NCBI RefSeq assembly: GCF_000721175.1
Contig: NZ_JOEZ01000057.1
Span: 1-45,126 of the forward strand
Direction: 5' to 3'
Length of the DNA: 45,126 bases
DNA from: Streptomyces anulatus
GTDB taxonomy: Bacteria > Actinomycetota > Actinomycetes > Streptomycetales > Streptomycetaceae
The first letter of the stretch is position 1. Every line of letters starts with the position of its first letter. A program made the translations under genes and the position numbers. Of this stretch, positions 1 through 7,560 are shown piece after piece. The notes under the pieces were generated by a model. That model ran no database searches. It saw only the letters and a list, made by a program, of their open reading frames with translations, and was not told the origin of the DNA.

Positions 1-94
1 TCACCTGCTCAAGCGCCTCGCGGAGCGTTTCCCCGAAGCCGCTGAGCTGGATGAGGGCATGCCGACGCCGGCCTCCGAAGGGGGGTCGGGATGA
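1..94 (+). CDS. C-terminal end of an unidentified protein (partial)
   Basis: Reading frame 2 of the window encodes 30 codons and stops with TGA at 92-94. The start lies left of the window. The visible tail is a short amphipathic helix (HLLKRLAERFPEAAELDEG) followed by a Pro/Ser/Gly-rich end. This is too little to name a family. Codon use is typical of the host and two hairpins follow the stop directly, which supports a genuine gene end. Confidence 0.6.
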   Translation, partial: HLLKRLAERFPEAAELDEGMPTPASEGGSG

Positions 95-157
95 CCTAGC
101 GGTCATCGGCCGCGCGCGCCAAGAGGCGGACTACCAATCCGCTGGCCTCGCGCGGCC
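90..157 (+). terminator. Tandem hairpins after the partial gene
   Basis: GATGACC (90-96) and GGTCATC (101-107) form a perfect 7-bp stem with a 4-base loop overlapping the stop codon. Directly after it GGCCGCGCG (108-116) pairs with CGCGCGGCC (149-157), with an inner GCGGA/TCCGC stem (126-130/138-142). There is no U-tract, as is usual for Streptomyces terminators. Confidence 0.55.
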
Positions 158-868
158 CGTCTACCGACCGGCTTACTGCCGTGTCGGTCGCTCAGGTCCC
201 AGTTGCTGCTGGTCCTGAGCCGCGGCTCACTGAGCCGCTCATATCCCAAATCGGCCCCTTACCAGGGCCACCACCACCGGCAACCACCACAGCCACCACA
301 GCCGCAGATCAGCACCGCTGGTGTCACACCGCGGGCCCCCACCACAGGGGCTTCGCGGTTCACCGGCCAAACAGAGAGAGGTGATCCCCACTCGCCTGAT
401 CGGTTTCCCAACCCATCCGCACACCCAGACCAGGGCCCGAGGGCTCTGGTATGTCCGCGCATCTGAAAGCTGGTCAACGTCATAGTGCCCGATCTCCCGG
501 TTTATGAAAAGCCGACCCATGTCCGTTTCGAGGTGCCCTGTGATCGCGAGTGCGGCGTCGACCGCCGTGCTGGACCACCCGCTGCGGGAGTTCGTCGACA
601 ACTCGGTCGACCATGCCCCGCAGCAGGACGTCGTCCCGCGTGACGGGATGGATTCCAAGATTGTTGCCCACCGTGCGGGAGCGGCGGAGGCAATCGGGGC
701 TCGTGGGCCTCTGTCCACAGGGCTCCCGGTGCAGGGTCGTCGCGTGGATCAGGAATCGAGCGTTTCGGCTGCTCAGGGGGGTGTCCGCTTTGGCGTGTAC
801 ACCGGCCCCATGCAGACGCAGAAGATCACGGCCCATGCGGGTTCCGCTCTCGCCGGTGCGGTGGGCCG
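158..868. other. 711-base intergenic region upstream of the replication-type operon
   Basis: Open frames run on both strands but none has a convincing ribosome site or protein-like composition, so I call no gene. CTGTCCACA at 711-719 differs by one base from the actinobacterial DnaA box TTGTCCACA. It is about 150 bases upstream of the candidate initiator gene, so the region could carry its promoter or part of an origin. That reading is inference. Confidence 0.35.
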
Positions 869-3121
869 ATGAGCACGGCGGTGGCGCAGCGCACGGCTGT
901 GGCTGTTCCGGGGCCTCGTTCCGGCTGGAAGCGGACGGTGTTGGGTCCGGTGCCGGGCTCCGGGCAGGTGGATGCCACGAGTTCCGGCGACCCGCTGCGT
1001 CTGGGTCCAAGGATGCGGCTGCGGCTGCTCGCGGCAATCCAGGCACTGCTGGCGGATCCGTCGATCGCGGGACAGCCGGACGTGGCGAGGCTCGCGGCGG
1101 TGGTGCTGTACGCGAAGTCGCGGGCGCCGAAGGGGAAGAAGAACGACAACCAGACGTCGATCTGGGTTGCGGAGCTGGGCCGGTGGATGGGCGTGGGCGA
1201 GTCCACGGTCAACCGCCGGGCGCTGGTGCCGCTGCGTGCCTCTGACGGGCTGCACACCAAGGTGAAGAAGAACGAGAAGGGGCACCCGACCGGGCTTGAC
1301 TGCCTGGTCATGCCTCTGTGGAACGCCCGCAAGAGTGGCGGAGCCGCGCACCCTCTGGCGCTGTCGCAGGCGGAGCTGGCGACCCTGCTGCACCTCATTG
1401 AGGCGCTGTTCGGGCCCGGCTGGACGCCGGAGGACAAGGAGCCGACACCGCCGGGGCTGCTGGCCGGCCGTACGGGCAAGGGGGCTCCGACCGACCGGCT
1501 CGGGCTGCTGCTGATGGTGCTGAACACTCGGGCATCGGGCTGGCTGCAGTTGTGCGGCGGCTCGGTGAAGGTCAAGGAGGGGCGGGGTGCGGCGACGCTG
1601 GCCCGGCTGCTGGGCTGCTCACCCTCGGGGGCCCGGAAGGTCCTGGACAGACTGACGGAGGCCGGTGTCGTGGCGCGGCAGCGCAAGGCGACATCAACAC
1701 GGATGAACGGCCGGGCCCGGGTCTTGCTGCTCCCCGTCGCCCGTGCGCACGGCCGCACGCTGGCCTCTGTGGAGGCACTTTCGGGCTCCGATGCCGTGTT
1801 TTCGGTGCGTCCCGATGGTGCAGTCGGAGATCAGGCTCCGGCCGGTGCTGCTGGTGCCCTTGGTACGACTGAGATCGGCGCCGCTGAGAGCCCCACGGAT
1901 GCGGAGGTTCAGGAGCGTCCCGGTAGTGCAGAGCTCCACGCAGACCACGCTCAGGTGGTTACTCCCGTCGTTACTCCACAGCTTGATTGTAGTTTTTCCG
2001 GCGAAGGCCGTGGTGGGTCCGGTGATCTGCCGGACCGCGCGTGCGAGCGCGAGGACCAGGCCGTGGACGGCGATGCCGCTGCCCGGCTGACGCTGGTCGA
2101 CGGCGAGGGTGGCCCGCTGCGCGGGGAACAGCCGAAGAAGTCCCCGGTCGTTGAAGGTGGGAAGGGCAGCCGCGGGCTGGTGGCCGGTGGCAGCGTGCGG
2201 GTCCTGGAGGGTGAAGGTCAGGGGAGGCAGCAGCAGCAGGGGAGGGTGGCTCTGCCGTCGCTGGATCTTCGGGCCGTCCTGGCCCCGGTCAAGCTGGTCT
2301 GGGCGCGCCTGGAGGGCCGGGGTGTCCGGTGTCTGGTGGAGGCCAAGGTCCGTGCCGAGCTGGCCCGGGTGGTCGGGTTCGCCGGTCCCGCGGACGCGCC
2401 GCAGATCCTTGCCGACCGGCTCGCCCGGCGCCTGGAGAACCAGATGCGGCTGGGCGGTCCGATCACGGACCCGGTGGGCTGGCTGATCGGCCGGGGTCTT
2501 CCGCAAATCCGGCTGTGTGCGGAGCTCCGGTGCGATGAGGGCACCCTGCTCGACTCCGGCCGGGACTGCCCGCGCTGCGAGGACCGGCAGGCCGACAGCC
2601 GTGCCACCCGCCGCTCGGTCGCGGCCGCCGTGGATGCCGCGATGCCCGGAGCCTCCGAGACCGAGCGGCGGGCGGCCACCGACCGGCAGCTGCACGAGAC
2701 CGTGACGGCCAAAGCGTGGGCGCAGGCGGCCGAGTGGGAGCACTACCGCGCCCGGAAGGCCGAAGCGAAAGCGGCCCGCGCCGAAGCAGCCGCCGCGCAT
2801 CTGGCCGACGACGTCCCGGCCGCGCCGGTGGCCCCGGTCGCGCTGCCCGCGCCGCGCCCGGCCGCCGCCGCTCCGGCCCTGGAGCCGGAGACCGCCGACG
2901 TCGACGACCAGGAACTCGTCCTCGAGGACTTGACCCCCGACCAGGTGCGTGACTGGCGGGTGCGGGCGATGAAGGACCACCAGGTCCTCCTCGACCACAT
3001 CGACCACTACGGGGAGTCGTCAGCGAGGCGACTGTTCAGCAACCAGCTGGTCGACCAGGCACAGCACCACGCCCGGCTCGGGCACCTGAACCTCAGCTAC
3101 TCCACCTGGGAGCAGTCGTGA
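869..3121 (+). CDS. Large winged-helix / zinc-ribbon DNA-binding protein, candidate plasmid replication initiator
   Basis: The product is 750 residues. Visible elements in order: an N-terminal region (about 50-160) that looks like a helix-turn-helix for plasmid proteins (GRWMGVGESTVNRRAL); a second winged-helix segment about 240-280 (LARLLGCSPSGARKVLDRL); a low-complexity linker about 330-450; a conserved block about 475-580 ending in a four-cysteine ribbon (CAELRC, then CPRC); and a long Ala/Glu helix with a Pro/Ala linker. The next gene overlaps it by four bases and is a DciA-like helicase loader, which is why I favour replication initiation over simple regulation. A relic of the conserved block recurs at 20768-21030. 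The exact family is not recognised; a plasmid regulator is the alternative. Confidence 0.55.
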   Translation: MSTAVAQRTAVAVPGPRSGWKRTVLGPVPGSGQVDATSSGDPLRLGPRMRLRLLAAIQALLADPSIAGQPDVARLAAVVLYAKSRAPKGKKNDNQTSIWVAELGRWMGVGESTVNRRALVPLRASDGLHTKVKKNEKGHPTGLDCLVMPLWNARKSGGAAHPLALSQAELATLLHLIEALFGPGWTPEDKEPTPPGLLAGRTGKGAPTDRLGLLLMVLNTRASGWLQLCGGSVKVKEGRGAATLARLLGCSPSGARKVLDRLTEAGVVARQRKATSTRMNGRARVLLLPVARAHGRTLASVEALSGSDAVFSVRPDGAVGDQAPAGAAGALGTTEIGAAESPTDAEVQERPGSAELHADHAQVVTPVVTPQLDCSFSGEGRGGSGDLPDRACEREDQAVDGDAAARLTLVDGEGGPLRGEQPKKSPVVEGGKGSRGLVAGGSVRVLEGEGQGRQQQQGRVALPSLDLRAVLAPVKLVWARLEGRGVRCLVEAKVRAELARVVGFAGPADAPQILADRLARRLENQMRLGGPITDPVGWLIGRGLPQIRLCAELRCDEGTLLDSGRDCPRCEDRQADSRATRRSVAAAVDAAMPGASETERRAATDRQLHETVTAKAWAQAAEWEHYRARKAEAKAARAEAAAAHLADDVPAAPVAPVALPAPRPAAAAPALEPETADVDDQELVLEDLTPDQVRDWRVRAMKDHQVLLDHIDHYGESSARRLFSNQLVDQAQHHARLGHLNLSYSTWEQS
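1958..1997. repeat. Two 12-bp direct repeats beside an AT-rich patch inside the initiator-type gene
   Basis: GTTACTCC occurs at 1958-1965 and 1970-1977 in a 12-base register, followed by TTGATTGTAGTTTTT at 1983-1997. That is unusually AT-rich for this gene. The repeats encode a repeated Val-Val-Thr-Pro, so a purely coding origin is possible. Some Streptomyces linear plasmids keep iterons within their rep gene, so I note this as a weak origin candidate. Confidence 0.25.
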
Positions 3122-3954
3122 GCAGCGGCGAAGTGTCCGGCGTCGACCTGGCCCGCCAGGCCCTGCTCGCGGCCCGGGAAGCGGCGAGGAAGAACGGCGC
3201 CACCGCTAAGAAGCCGAAGCGGCGCACCACCACCGTCGCACGGCGCGACGGCCGTGAACCGCTGGGACTGGGCAGCGCGATCGGCATGATGATGACCGAG
3301 CGCGGCATGGCCGCCCCGGCCGCCGGCGGAAACGTCCTCGCCGCCTTCGACACCATCCTCGCCGCGGTCGTGCCCGAGCTCGCTGGGCGCGTGACGGCCG
3401 TTGCCTTCGACGCGGAGACCGGCCGCCTGGACGTCGTCCCCGACCTTCCGGCAGCCGCAACGCAGCTGCGCTGGAGCGCGCCGAAGCTGATCGCGGCGGC
3501 CAACGAGAAGGTGCCCGCCGCGAACGTCCGCGCCCTGCACGTCCTGGCACCCGCACCTGCAAAGGCCGGCCCCGCCCCAGCGGTCGCCGAGCCGGCCCCG
3601 CAGTCGGCCTCCCCCGCCGCACCGATGCAGCGCGTAGATCCGCCAGAGGGCTACCGCGAGGCCATCGCCGCCCACCGCGCCACCTGGAGCACCACCCGAC
3701 AGCACATCAACCCCGACATCCAGGCAGCCGCCGAGCGGCAGCTTCGCGAACGGCTCCGGGAACCCGAGGAGCAGTTCGCCGACGGCCGCCAGGCCCTCGA
3801 AGAACTGCGGGCCAAAGCAGCCGGCCAGCAACGAGTCCGGCCGAGCGACGTGACCCGGGCGCGAGCTCTGCAACGCCTCGCTGCCGAACGCGCCGGGCTG
3901 GCCACCATCACCCCGGCGGCCGCCGCGCCGCAGCGGCTGGACCGTACGGCGTGA
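3118..3954 (+). CDS. DciA-like (DUF721) protein, candidate replicative-helicase loader
   Basis: The product is 278 residues starting at GTG 3118, with a four-base GTGA overlap with the upstream gene, so the two are translationally coupled. Residues about 55-145 match the DciA/DUF721 pattern as I know it: a hydrophobic helix, a VPELAGRVTAVAFDAETGRLDV strand pair, then AATQLRWSAPKLI and a closing RALHVLAP strand. DciA proteins load the DnaB helicase in bacteria lacking DnaC. The C-terminal half is Pro/Ala-rich and then helical and charged, beyond the normal DciA core. Pairing with a DNA-binding protein suggests a self-contained replication module. The loader role is inferred from family and context. 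Confidence 0.6.
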   Translation: MSSGEVSGVDLARQALLAAREAARKNGATAKKPKRRTTTVARRDGREPLGLGSAIGMMMTERGMAAPAAGGNVLAAFDTILAAVVPELAGRVTAVAFDAETGRLDVVPDLPAAATQLRWSAPKLIAAANEKVPAANVRALHVLAPAPAKAGPAPAVAEPAPQSASPAAPMQRVDPPEGYREAIAAHRATWSTTRQHINPDIQAAAERQLRERLREPEEQFADGRQALEELRAKAAGQQRVRPSDVTRARALQRLAAERAGLATITPAAAAPQRLDRTA

Positions 3955-3956
3955 GG

Positions 3957-4490
3957 TCAGGTCCCGGCGCCGACCCGTTCAGTCGGCGCTTGGACTTTCT
4001 GTTCAACGAACGACCACTTTCCGTCCGGTGCGGAGTAGGGGGTTCCTGGTGGGACGGTCATCCACAAGGAACCGTCGTCGGCGATGAGGAGCATGCCGTG
4101 GGCGTGCAGGGAGTGCACCGAGTCGCGGGCGTCATCGGGGCTGACGCCTACTCCAGGGGAGAGCTGGGTCAGCAGGTCCGTCTCATCCAGCAGAAGCTCC
4201 AGTTGGCCAACAGCGCCAAGCGGAATGTGCGGTCCGTAGATTTCGCGGAAGCGCAGCAGATACCGCATGGTGGTGGCTTCACCGGAGTCGGCTCCGAAGT
4301 GGTCGGTGACCTGGGCCATGACCTCGGCGTCCGTGCCGACGGTGCCGGGTGGCTGAAGGTCGAACAGGAGCTTGGGCTGCCGGGGGCGCGGTGTTCTGGG
4401 CGGGCGGGGGCCGATGCGCTGCGCGGCTGCCGTTCGGCGTGCCGCCTCACGGGCCCTGCGGGCGGTCGGGTCTGTTTGTTTGCGTGCCAT
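3957..4490 (-). CDS. Hypothetical protein, convergent with the DciA-like gene
   Basis: About 177 residues. I chose ATG 4490 because the region upstream in frame is Arg/Pro-rich and non-conserved in look, whereas MARKQTDPTARRARE is a typical basic start. The basic N-terminus (about 45 residues) leads into a mostly helical, acidic domain with a predicted winged-helix-like pattern (TMRYLLRFREIYG, LELLLDETDLLTQL) and a C-terminal beta-rich tail. The stop lies only two bases from that of the opposite-strand gene, so the transcripts collide. No family recognised. Confidence 0.55.
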   Translation of the reverse strand: MARKQTDPTARRAREAARRTAAAQRIGPRPPRTPRPRQPKLLFDLQPPGTVGTDAEVMAQVTDHFGADSGEATTMRYLLRFREIYGPHIPLGAVGQLELLLDETDLLTQLSPGVGVSPDDARDSVHSLHAHGMLLIADDGSLWMTVPPGTPYSAPDGKWSFVEQKVQAPTERVGAGT

Positions 4491-4767
4491 GCCTGCGCAA
4501 CGACCGGCCTCCGGCCGGGTTCCGGGCCGTGCTGGCCCATTGCGCCGGGCCTGGGGCTGCAAGGTGTGTACCGGTGTCGACGGGGGTGGGCCTGGCTACT
4601 AGATTTCCGAATGGAGGTTCGAATTCTGATGTTACAAAAGGTGACTGGAAGCTTACGAATATTGGGGTGCGCAGCCCGAATCCCCGGGCGAGCGGGCATC
4701 GTTGGGCACCACAGCGCACCGTTGGTATCGCAACGGTGCGGGAGCCGTGCAGGGCAGGAGGAAACCG

Positions 4768-5514
4768 GTGAGTGACCGCAGCGCCATCGAGTGGACCGAG
4801 GCGACCTGGAACCCCACCACCGGGTGCGACAGGGTCTCGGCCGGCTGCGACAACTGCTACGCCTTGGCGCTGGCGAAACGGCTCAAGGCGATGGGCGCGG
4901 CGAAATACCAGAACGACGGGGATCCGAGGACGTCCGGCCCCGGGTTCGACGTGACGCTTCATCCAGACTCATTGGAGGTCCCGTACGGGTGGAAGGCGCC
5001 GCGGGTGGTGTTCGTCAACTCGATGTCGGACCTGTTCCACGCCCGTGTGCCGCTGGACTTCGTCCGTCAGGTCTTCAAGGTCATGGCCGATACTCCGCAG
5101 CACACCTACCAGGTACTGACGAAGCGGGCCCGGCGGCTGCGTCAGATCGCGCCGAAGCTGGACTGGCCGTCAAACCTCTGGATGGGCGTCTCCGTCGAGT
5201 CCGAGGCGGAGCTGCCGCGCATCGACGACCTGCGCCAGGTGCCCGCCGCCGTGCGGTTCCTGTCCTGCGAGCCGCTGCTGGGCCCGCTGCCCGGCCTCGG
5301 CCTGGAGGGCATCCACTGGGTCATCGCCGGGGGCGAGTCCGGGCCCAATCACCGGATGTTGGACGAGGCCTGGGTGACGCAGATCCGCGACACCTGTCAG
5401 AAGGCGGATGTGGCGTTCTTCTTCAAGCAGTGGGGCGGGCGCACCCCGAAGGCTGGCGGCCGCCTGCTGGAGGGTCGCACTTGGGACCAGATGCCGCTGC
5501 CGGTTCCGGCCTGA
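4768..5514 (+). CDS. Phage Gp37/Gp68-family (DUF5131) radical-SAM-like protein
   Basis: 248 residues from GTG 4768, fixed by a perfect AGGAGG at 4756-4761. The N-terminus carries the family signature ATWNPTTGC followed by Cys20, Cys27 and Cys30 (C-X6-C-X2-C), the probable iron-sulfur cluster ligands of this radical-SAM-like group. Further family hallmarks are VNSMSDLFH, LTKRARRL, WMGVSVES, RFLSCEPLLGP, VIAGGESGP and FFFKQWGG. Length is normal for the family. These proteins occur in phages and accessory DNA next to a partner named for the three-Cys motif, and that partner (TcmP) lies convergently downstream. The substrate is not known. Confidence 0.85.
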   Translation: MSDRSAIEWTEATWNPTTGCDRVSAGCDNCYALALAKRLKAMGAAKYQNDGDPRTSGPGFDVTLHPDSLEVPYGWKAPRVVFVNSMSDLFHARVPLDFVRQVFKVMADTPQHTYQVLTKRARRLRQIAPKLDWPSNLWMGVSVESEAELPRIDDLRQVPAAVRFLSCEPLLGPLPGLGLEGIHWVIAGGESGPNHRMLDEAWVTQIRDTCQKADVAFFFKQWGGRTPKAGGRLLEGRTWDQMPLPVPA

Positions 5515-5532
5515 CCCGTACGCGCAAGACGA

Positions 5533-5559
5533 GGCCGGGCCCCGAGGCCGGGCCCGGCC
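5533..5559. terminator. Bidirectional terminator between convergent genes
   Basis: GGCCGGGCCC (5533-5542) pairs perfectly with GGGCCCGGCC (5550-5559) around a 7-base loop, lying between the stops at 5514 and 5569. The position suits termination of both genes. Confidence 0.7.
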
Positions 5560-5568
5560 ATACGGGCG

Positions 5569-6735
5569 TCAGGGCAGGAGAGGGCCGGGGGCGACGGTGA
5601 TTTCCCGGGTGCGCTTCACGCCGACTCCGTTGCTGGGCGTCTTGCCCTGTTCGTGAAGGAGCCGTACCGCCTGGCGTGCCACCGGCTCGGTCACCTGCCC
5701 GTAGAACGAACCGAAGATCTCCAGTGTGTGGTCGACCAGCTTCACCGGGCGCCGGGACCGGATCAGGAGCTTCTCCAGGTTGGCTGTGATCTCCGGCAGG
5801 GCTTTCGCCTCGACTTCCTTCGGGTCCGGGGCCAGGGAGAACAGGGTGTCCTCCTCGCGCTCCTCCAGCTCCTTCCACCACTCGGCCCGCGCCCGGGCGA
5901 CGGCATCACCGAACACCCACAGGCCGTACGGGCTGCGGGTCGCGAACACCAGCCGGTACACGGCGCGCTGGCGCGGCGAGTGCGACACCGGAACCGACTG
6001 CACCACCATCCCGGTGCGCTGCTCCAGCCGGCGGGCGTACTCGGCCGCAACCGCTTCGATGGCGTCCTCGGCCGCACCGTTCCGGCCGCGGGAGGCGACC
6101 GCGTCGGCGAAGTACTCCCGCCACCACGTTCCGCCGCACACGTCGTCGAACCGCTGCAGTGACCGCTCATTTCCCCTGGGGGAGCGGACGTGGCCGCCCA
6201 GGCGCCACACCGCCATCATGCTGAAGTTCATCAGCAGTTCCGTCGCAGGGCGTTTCTGCGGGCGCTTGTGGGCGAGCACCTCCACCAGGCGGTCCTGCGG
6301 CAGGACGAGCCCGCACGGGTCCAGGAACAGGAACAGCGGCTCCCGTACCGCCCGTTCGACGACTTGGTCCAGGACGTTGTCGACCTCACCCCGGTGGGCA
6401 TGCGCGCGGACCCCTCGGCCTCGGTACTGCTGGACCACCTCGCTCAGCCGGTCGTACGACTTCGCCTGCGCCTCCGAGAAGAAGCACTCCAGGGTCAGCC
6501 CCGCCTTGGCCCGCAGGTGCGAGGCGACCCGCAGGGCAATCTCGCCGGAGGCCGGCTGGCCGTTCTCATAACGGCCCTCACCCGCGTACCCGTCCAGGTA
6601 GACCACCCGCTTGTCGCGGGACTGCGTGCCCGTCATCCCGCCGAACTGCGGCAGATACCGCCGCAGCAGGTCGTGCTTGAACACACTGGGCAATGCCTTG
6701 TCCGCCCAGTACTCCCCGCTCGTTCCTGACGACAT
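5569..6735 (-). CDS. tcmP: Three-Cys-motif partner protein TcmP
   Basis: 388 residues from ATG 6735 (MSSGTSGEYWADKALPSVF). The open frame continues upstream, but that part is Cys/Arg-rich and not protein-like. Family features: the opening W..K..L..YL block, VVYLDGYAGEGRYENG (glycine-rich, methyltransferase-like nucleotide-binding loop), FLFLDPCGL, ELLMNFS and GG.WW. Length fits TcmP. Its fold resembles SAM-dependent methyltransferases, so it may modify a nucleic acid or protein together with the convergent Gp37/68-type gene; that is inference. The C-terminus (about 300-388) is helical and basic. The convergent arrangement with a shared terminator means the two genes are not one operon and must be balanced separately. 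Confidence 0.8.
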   Translation of the reverse strand: MSSGTSGEYWADKALPSVFKHDLLRRYLPQFGGMTGTQSRDKRVVYLDGYAGEGRYENGQPASGEIALRVASHLRAKAGLTLECFFSEAQAKSYDRLSEVVQQYRGRGVRAHAHRGEVDNVLDQVVERAVREPLFLFLDPCGLVLPQDRLVEVLAHKRPQKRPATELLMNFSMMAVWRLGGHVRSPRGNERSLQRFDDVCGGTWWREYFADAVASRGRNGAAEDAIEAVAAEYARRLEQRTGMVVQSVPVSHSPRQRAVYRLVFATRSPYGLWVFGDAVARARAEWWKELEEREEDTLFSLAPDPKEVEAKALPEITANLEKLLIRSRRPVKLVDHTLEIFGSFYGQVTEPVARQAVRLLHEQGKTPSNGVGVKRTREITVAPGPLLP

Positions 6736-7329
6736 CGCAACCCCCGACTTCACCGTATCCAATTGATCACAGATAGTGAGGCACGAGGGCGGGGTTGAGC
6801 ACAAGAGCACCACCGGGCGACAACAATGGAGCCGGTCCACTCGGACGCACAGGTAGTAAGGCCATAGGGAAAGGGCGCAGCCGAAGCGGGCGGCCAGGCA
6901 TGTGAAGCAGGCCAAGCAGCGCAACGCGGCTGCGTCACGCAGCGCCGCCGCTCTCACCGCATGGATCGCTGACGCAACGGTTCCGCACAACGCGCCACCG
7001 GAGTCTGCCCGTGGGACTCCTTCCGTCACAGCGAGACGAGCGTGCTGACAGGACCGCTCAGTACGGTGGTGCCCCGTGTTGCCTCCACCTTGCTTCCGCG
7101 TTGCCCACGTTGCAGGACTTCGATTGGCAACGCGCCGCTGGGTCAGCGGACTGATCTGCCCGAACCGTCCGGCCCGGGGTGCGGTGGGCCCGGTGCAACA
7201 GCGGGTTCGTTGCCTTTTGCCTCGATCACGTACGGCAACGCCTCCGTGACGCCCCATGCTGTTTGTCACCCACTTGGCGGCCTGCCGGGCGGGAGCTCCC
7301 TCCGCGTCCCCACGACGCGGGGCAGACGA
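6736..7329. other. 594-base divergent intergenic region
   Basis: The region lies between the divergent tcmP and the membrane/receiver operon and must hold both promoters. Apart from the GTTGCC/GGCAAC motifs listed separately I see no gene: the open frames here lack ribosome sites and have poor composition. Confidence 0.4.
7078..7239. promoter_or_regulatory. Spaced GTTGCC/GGCAAC inverted motifs (candidate operators)
   Basis: GTTGCC occurs at 7078-7083, 7100-7105 and 7209-7214, and its complement GGCAAC at 7126-7131 and 7234-7239. Two inverted pairs result, with 20 and 19 bases between the half-sites; the first pair extends to GCGTTGCC/GGCAACGC. They lie 90-250 bases upstream of the operon that starts at 7330, which encodes an HTH-receiver protein, so autoregulation is plausible. 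Confidence 0.4.
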
Positions 7330-7560
7330 ATGGGGAATCGCGTGGACCGGCCCTTACTGCCGCTGAGATCGGCCCTGGTCTTCCTGCTCGCCGCGCTCAG
7401 CGGCGTTGTGGCAGGAGGACTGTCCTGGCTGGCGGGGGAAAGCGCCGCCCGCGGCGTGCTCGCCGGCCTCGCCGTCGCTGGCCTGGCGACTGCGTTCTTC
7501 GACCGTCTGATCACGCCGCAATCCGGCGAGACATGCGGAAAGGCGCACGATCATGGGTGA
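7330..7560 (+). CDS. Small two-helix membrane protein coupled to the receiver gene
   Basis: 76 residues from ATG 7330 (a GTG four codons later is the alternative). Two hydrophobic segments, about 12-32 (ALVFLLAALSGVVAGGL) and 40-57 (VLAGLAVAGLATAFF), joined by a short polar turn, with a basic start and a polar His-rich tail. The stop overlaps the next gene's ATG by eight bases, so the two are translationally coupled. This suggests it works with, or senses for, the HTH-receiver protein. No family recognised. Confidence 0.6.
   Translation: MGNRVDRPLLPLRSALVFLLAALSGVVAGGLSWLAGESAARGVLAGLAVAGLATAFFDRLITPQSGETCGKAHDHG

Noticed and set aside
239..1046. Long minus-strand open frames opposite the start of the replication-type gene
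   Set aside because: They overlap the well-supported gene at 869, lack ribosome sites and have low-complexity Arg/Ser/Pro composition typical of antisense frames in GC-rich DNA.
6736..7269. N-terminal extension of TcmP by up to 178 residues
   Set aside because: The open frame continues, but the extension is Cys/Arg-rich and not protein-like; the family start matches ATG 6735.
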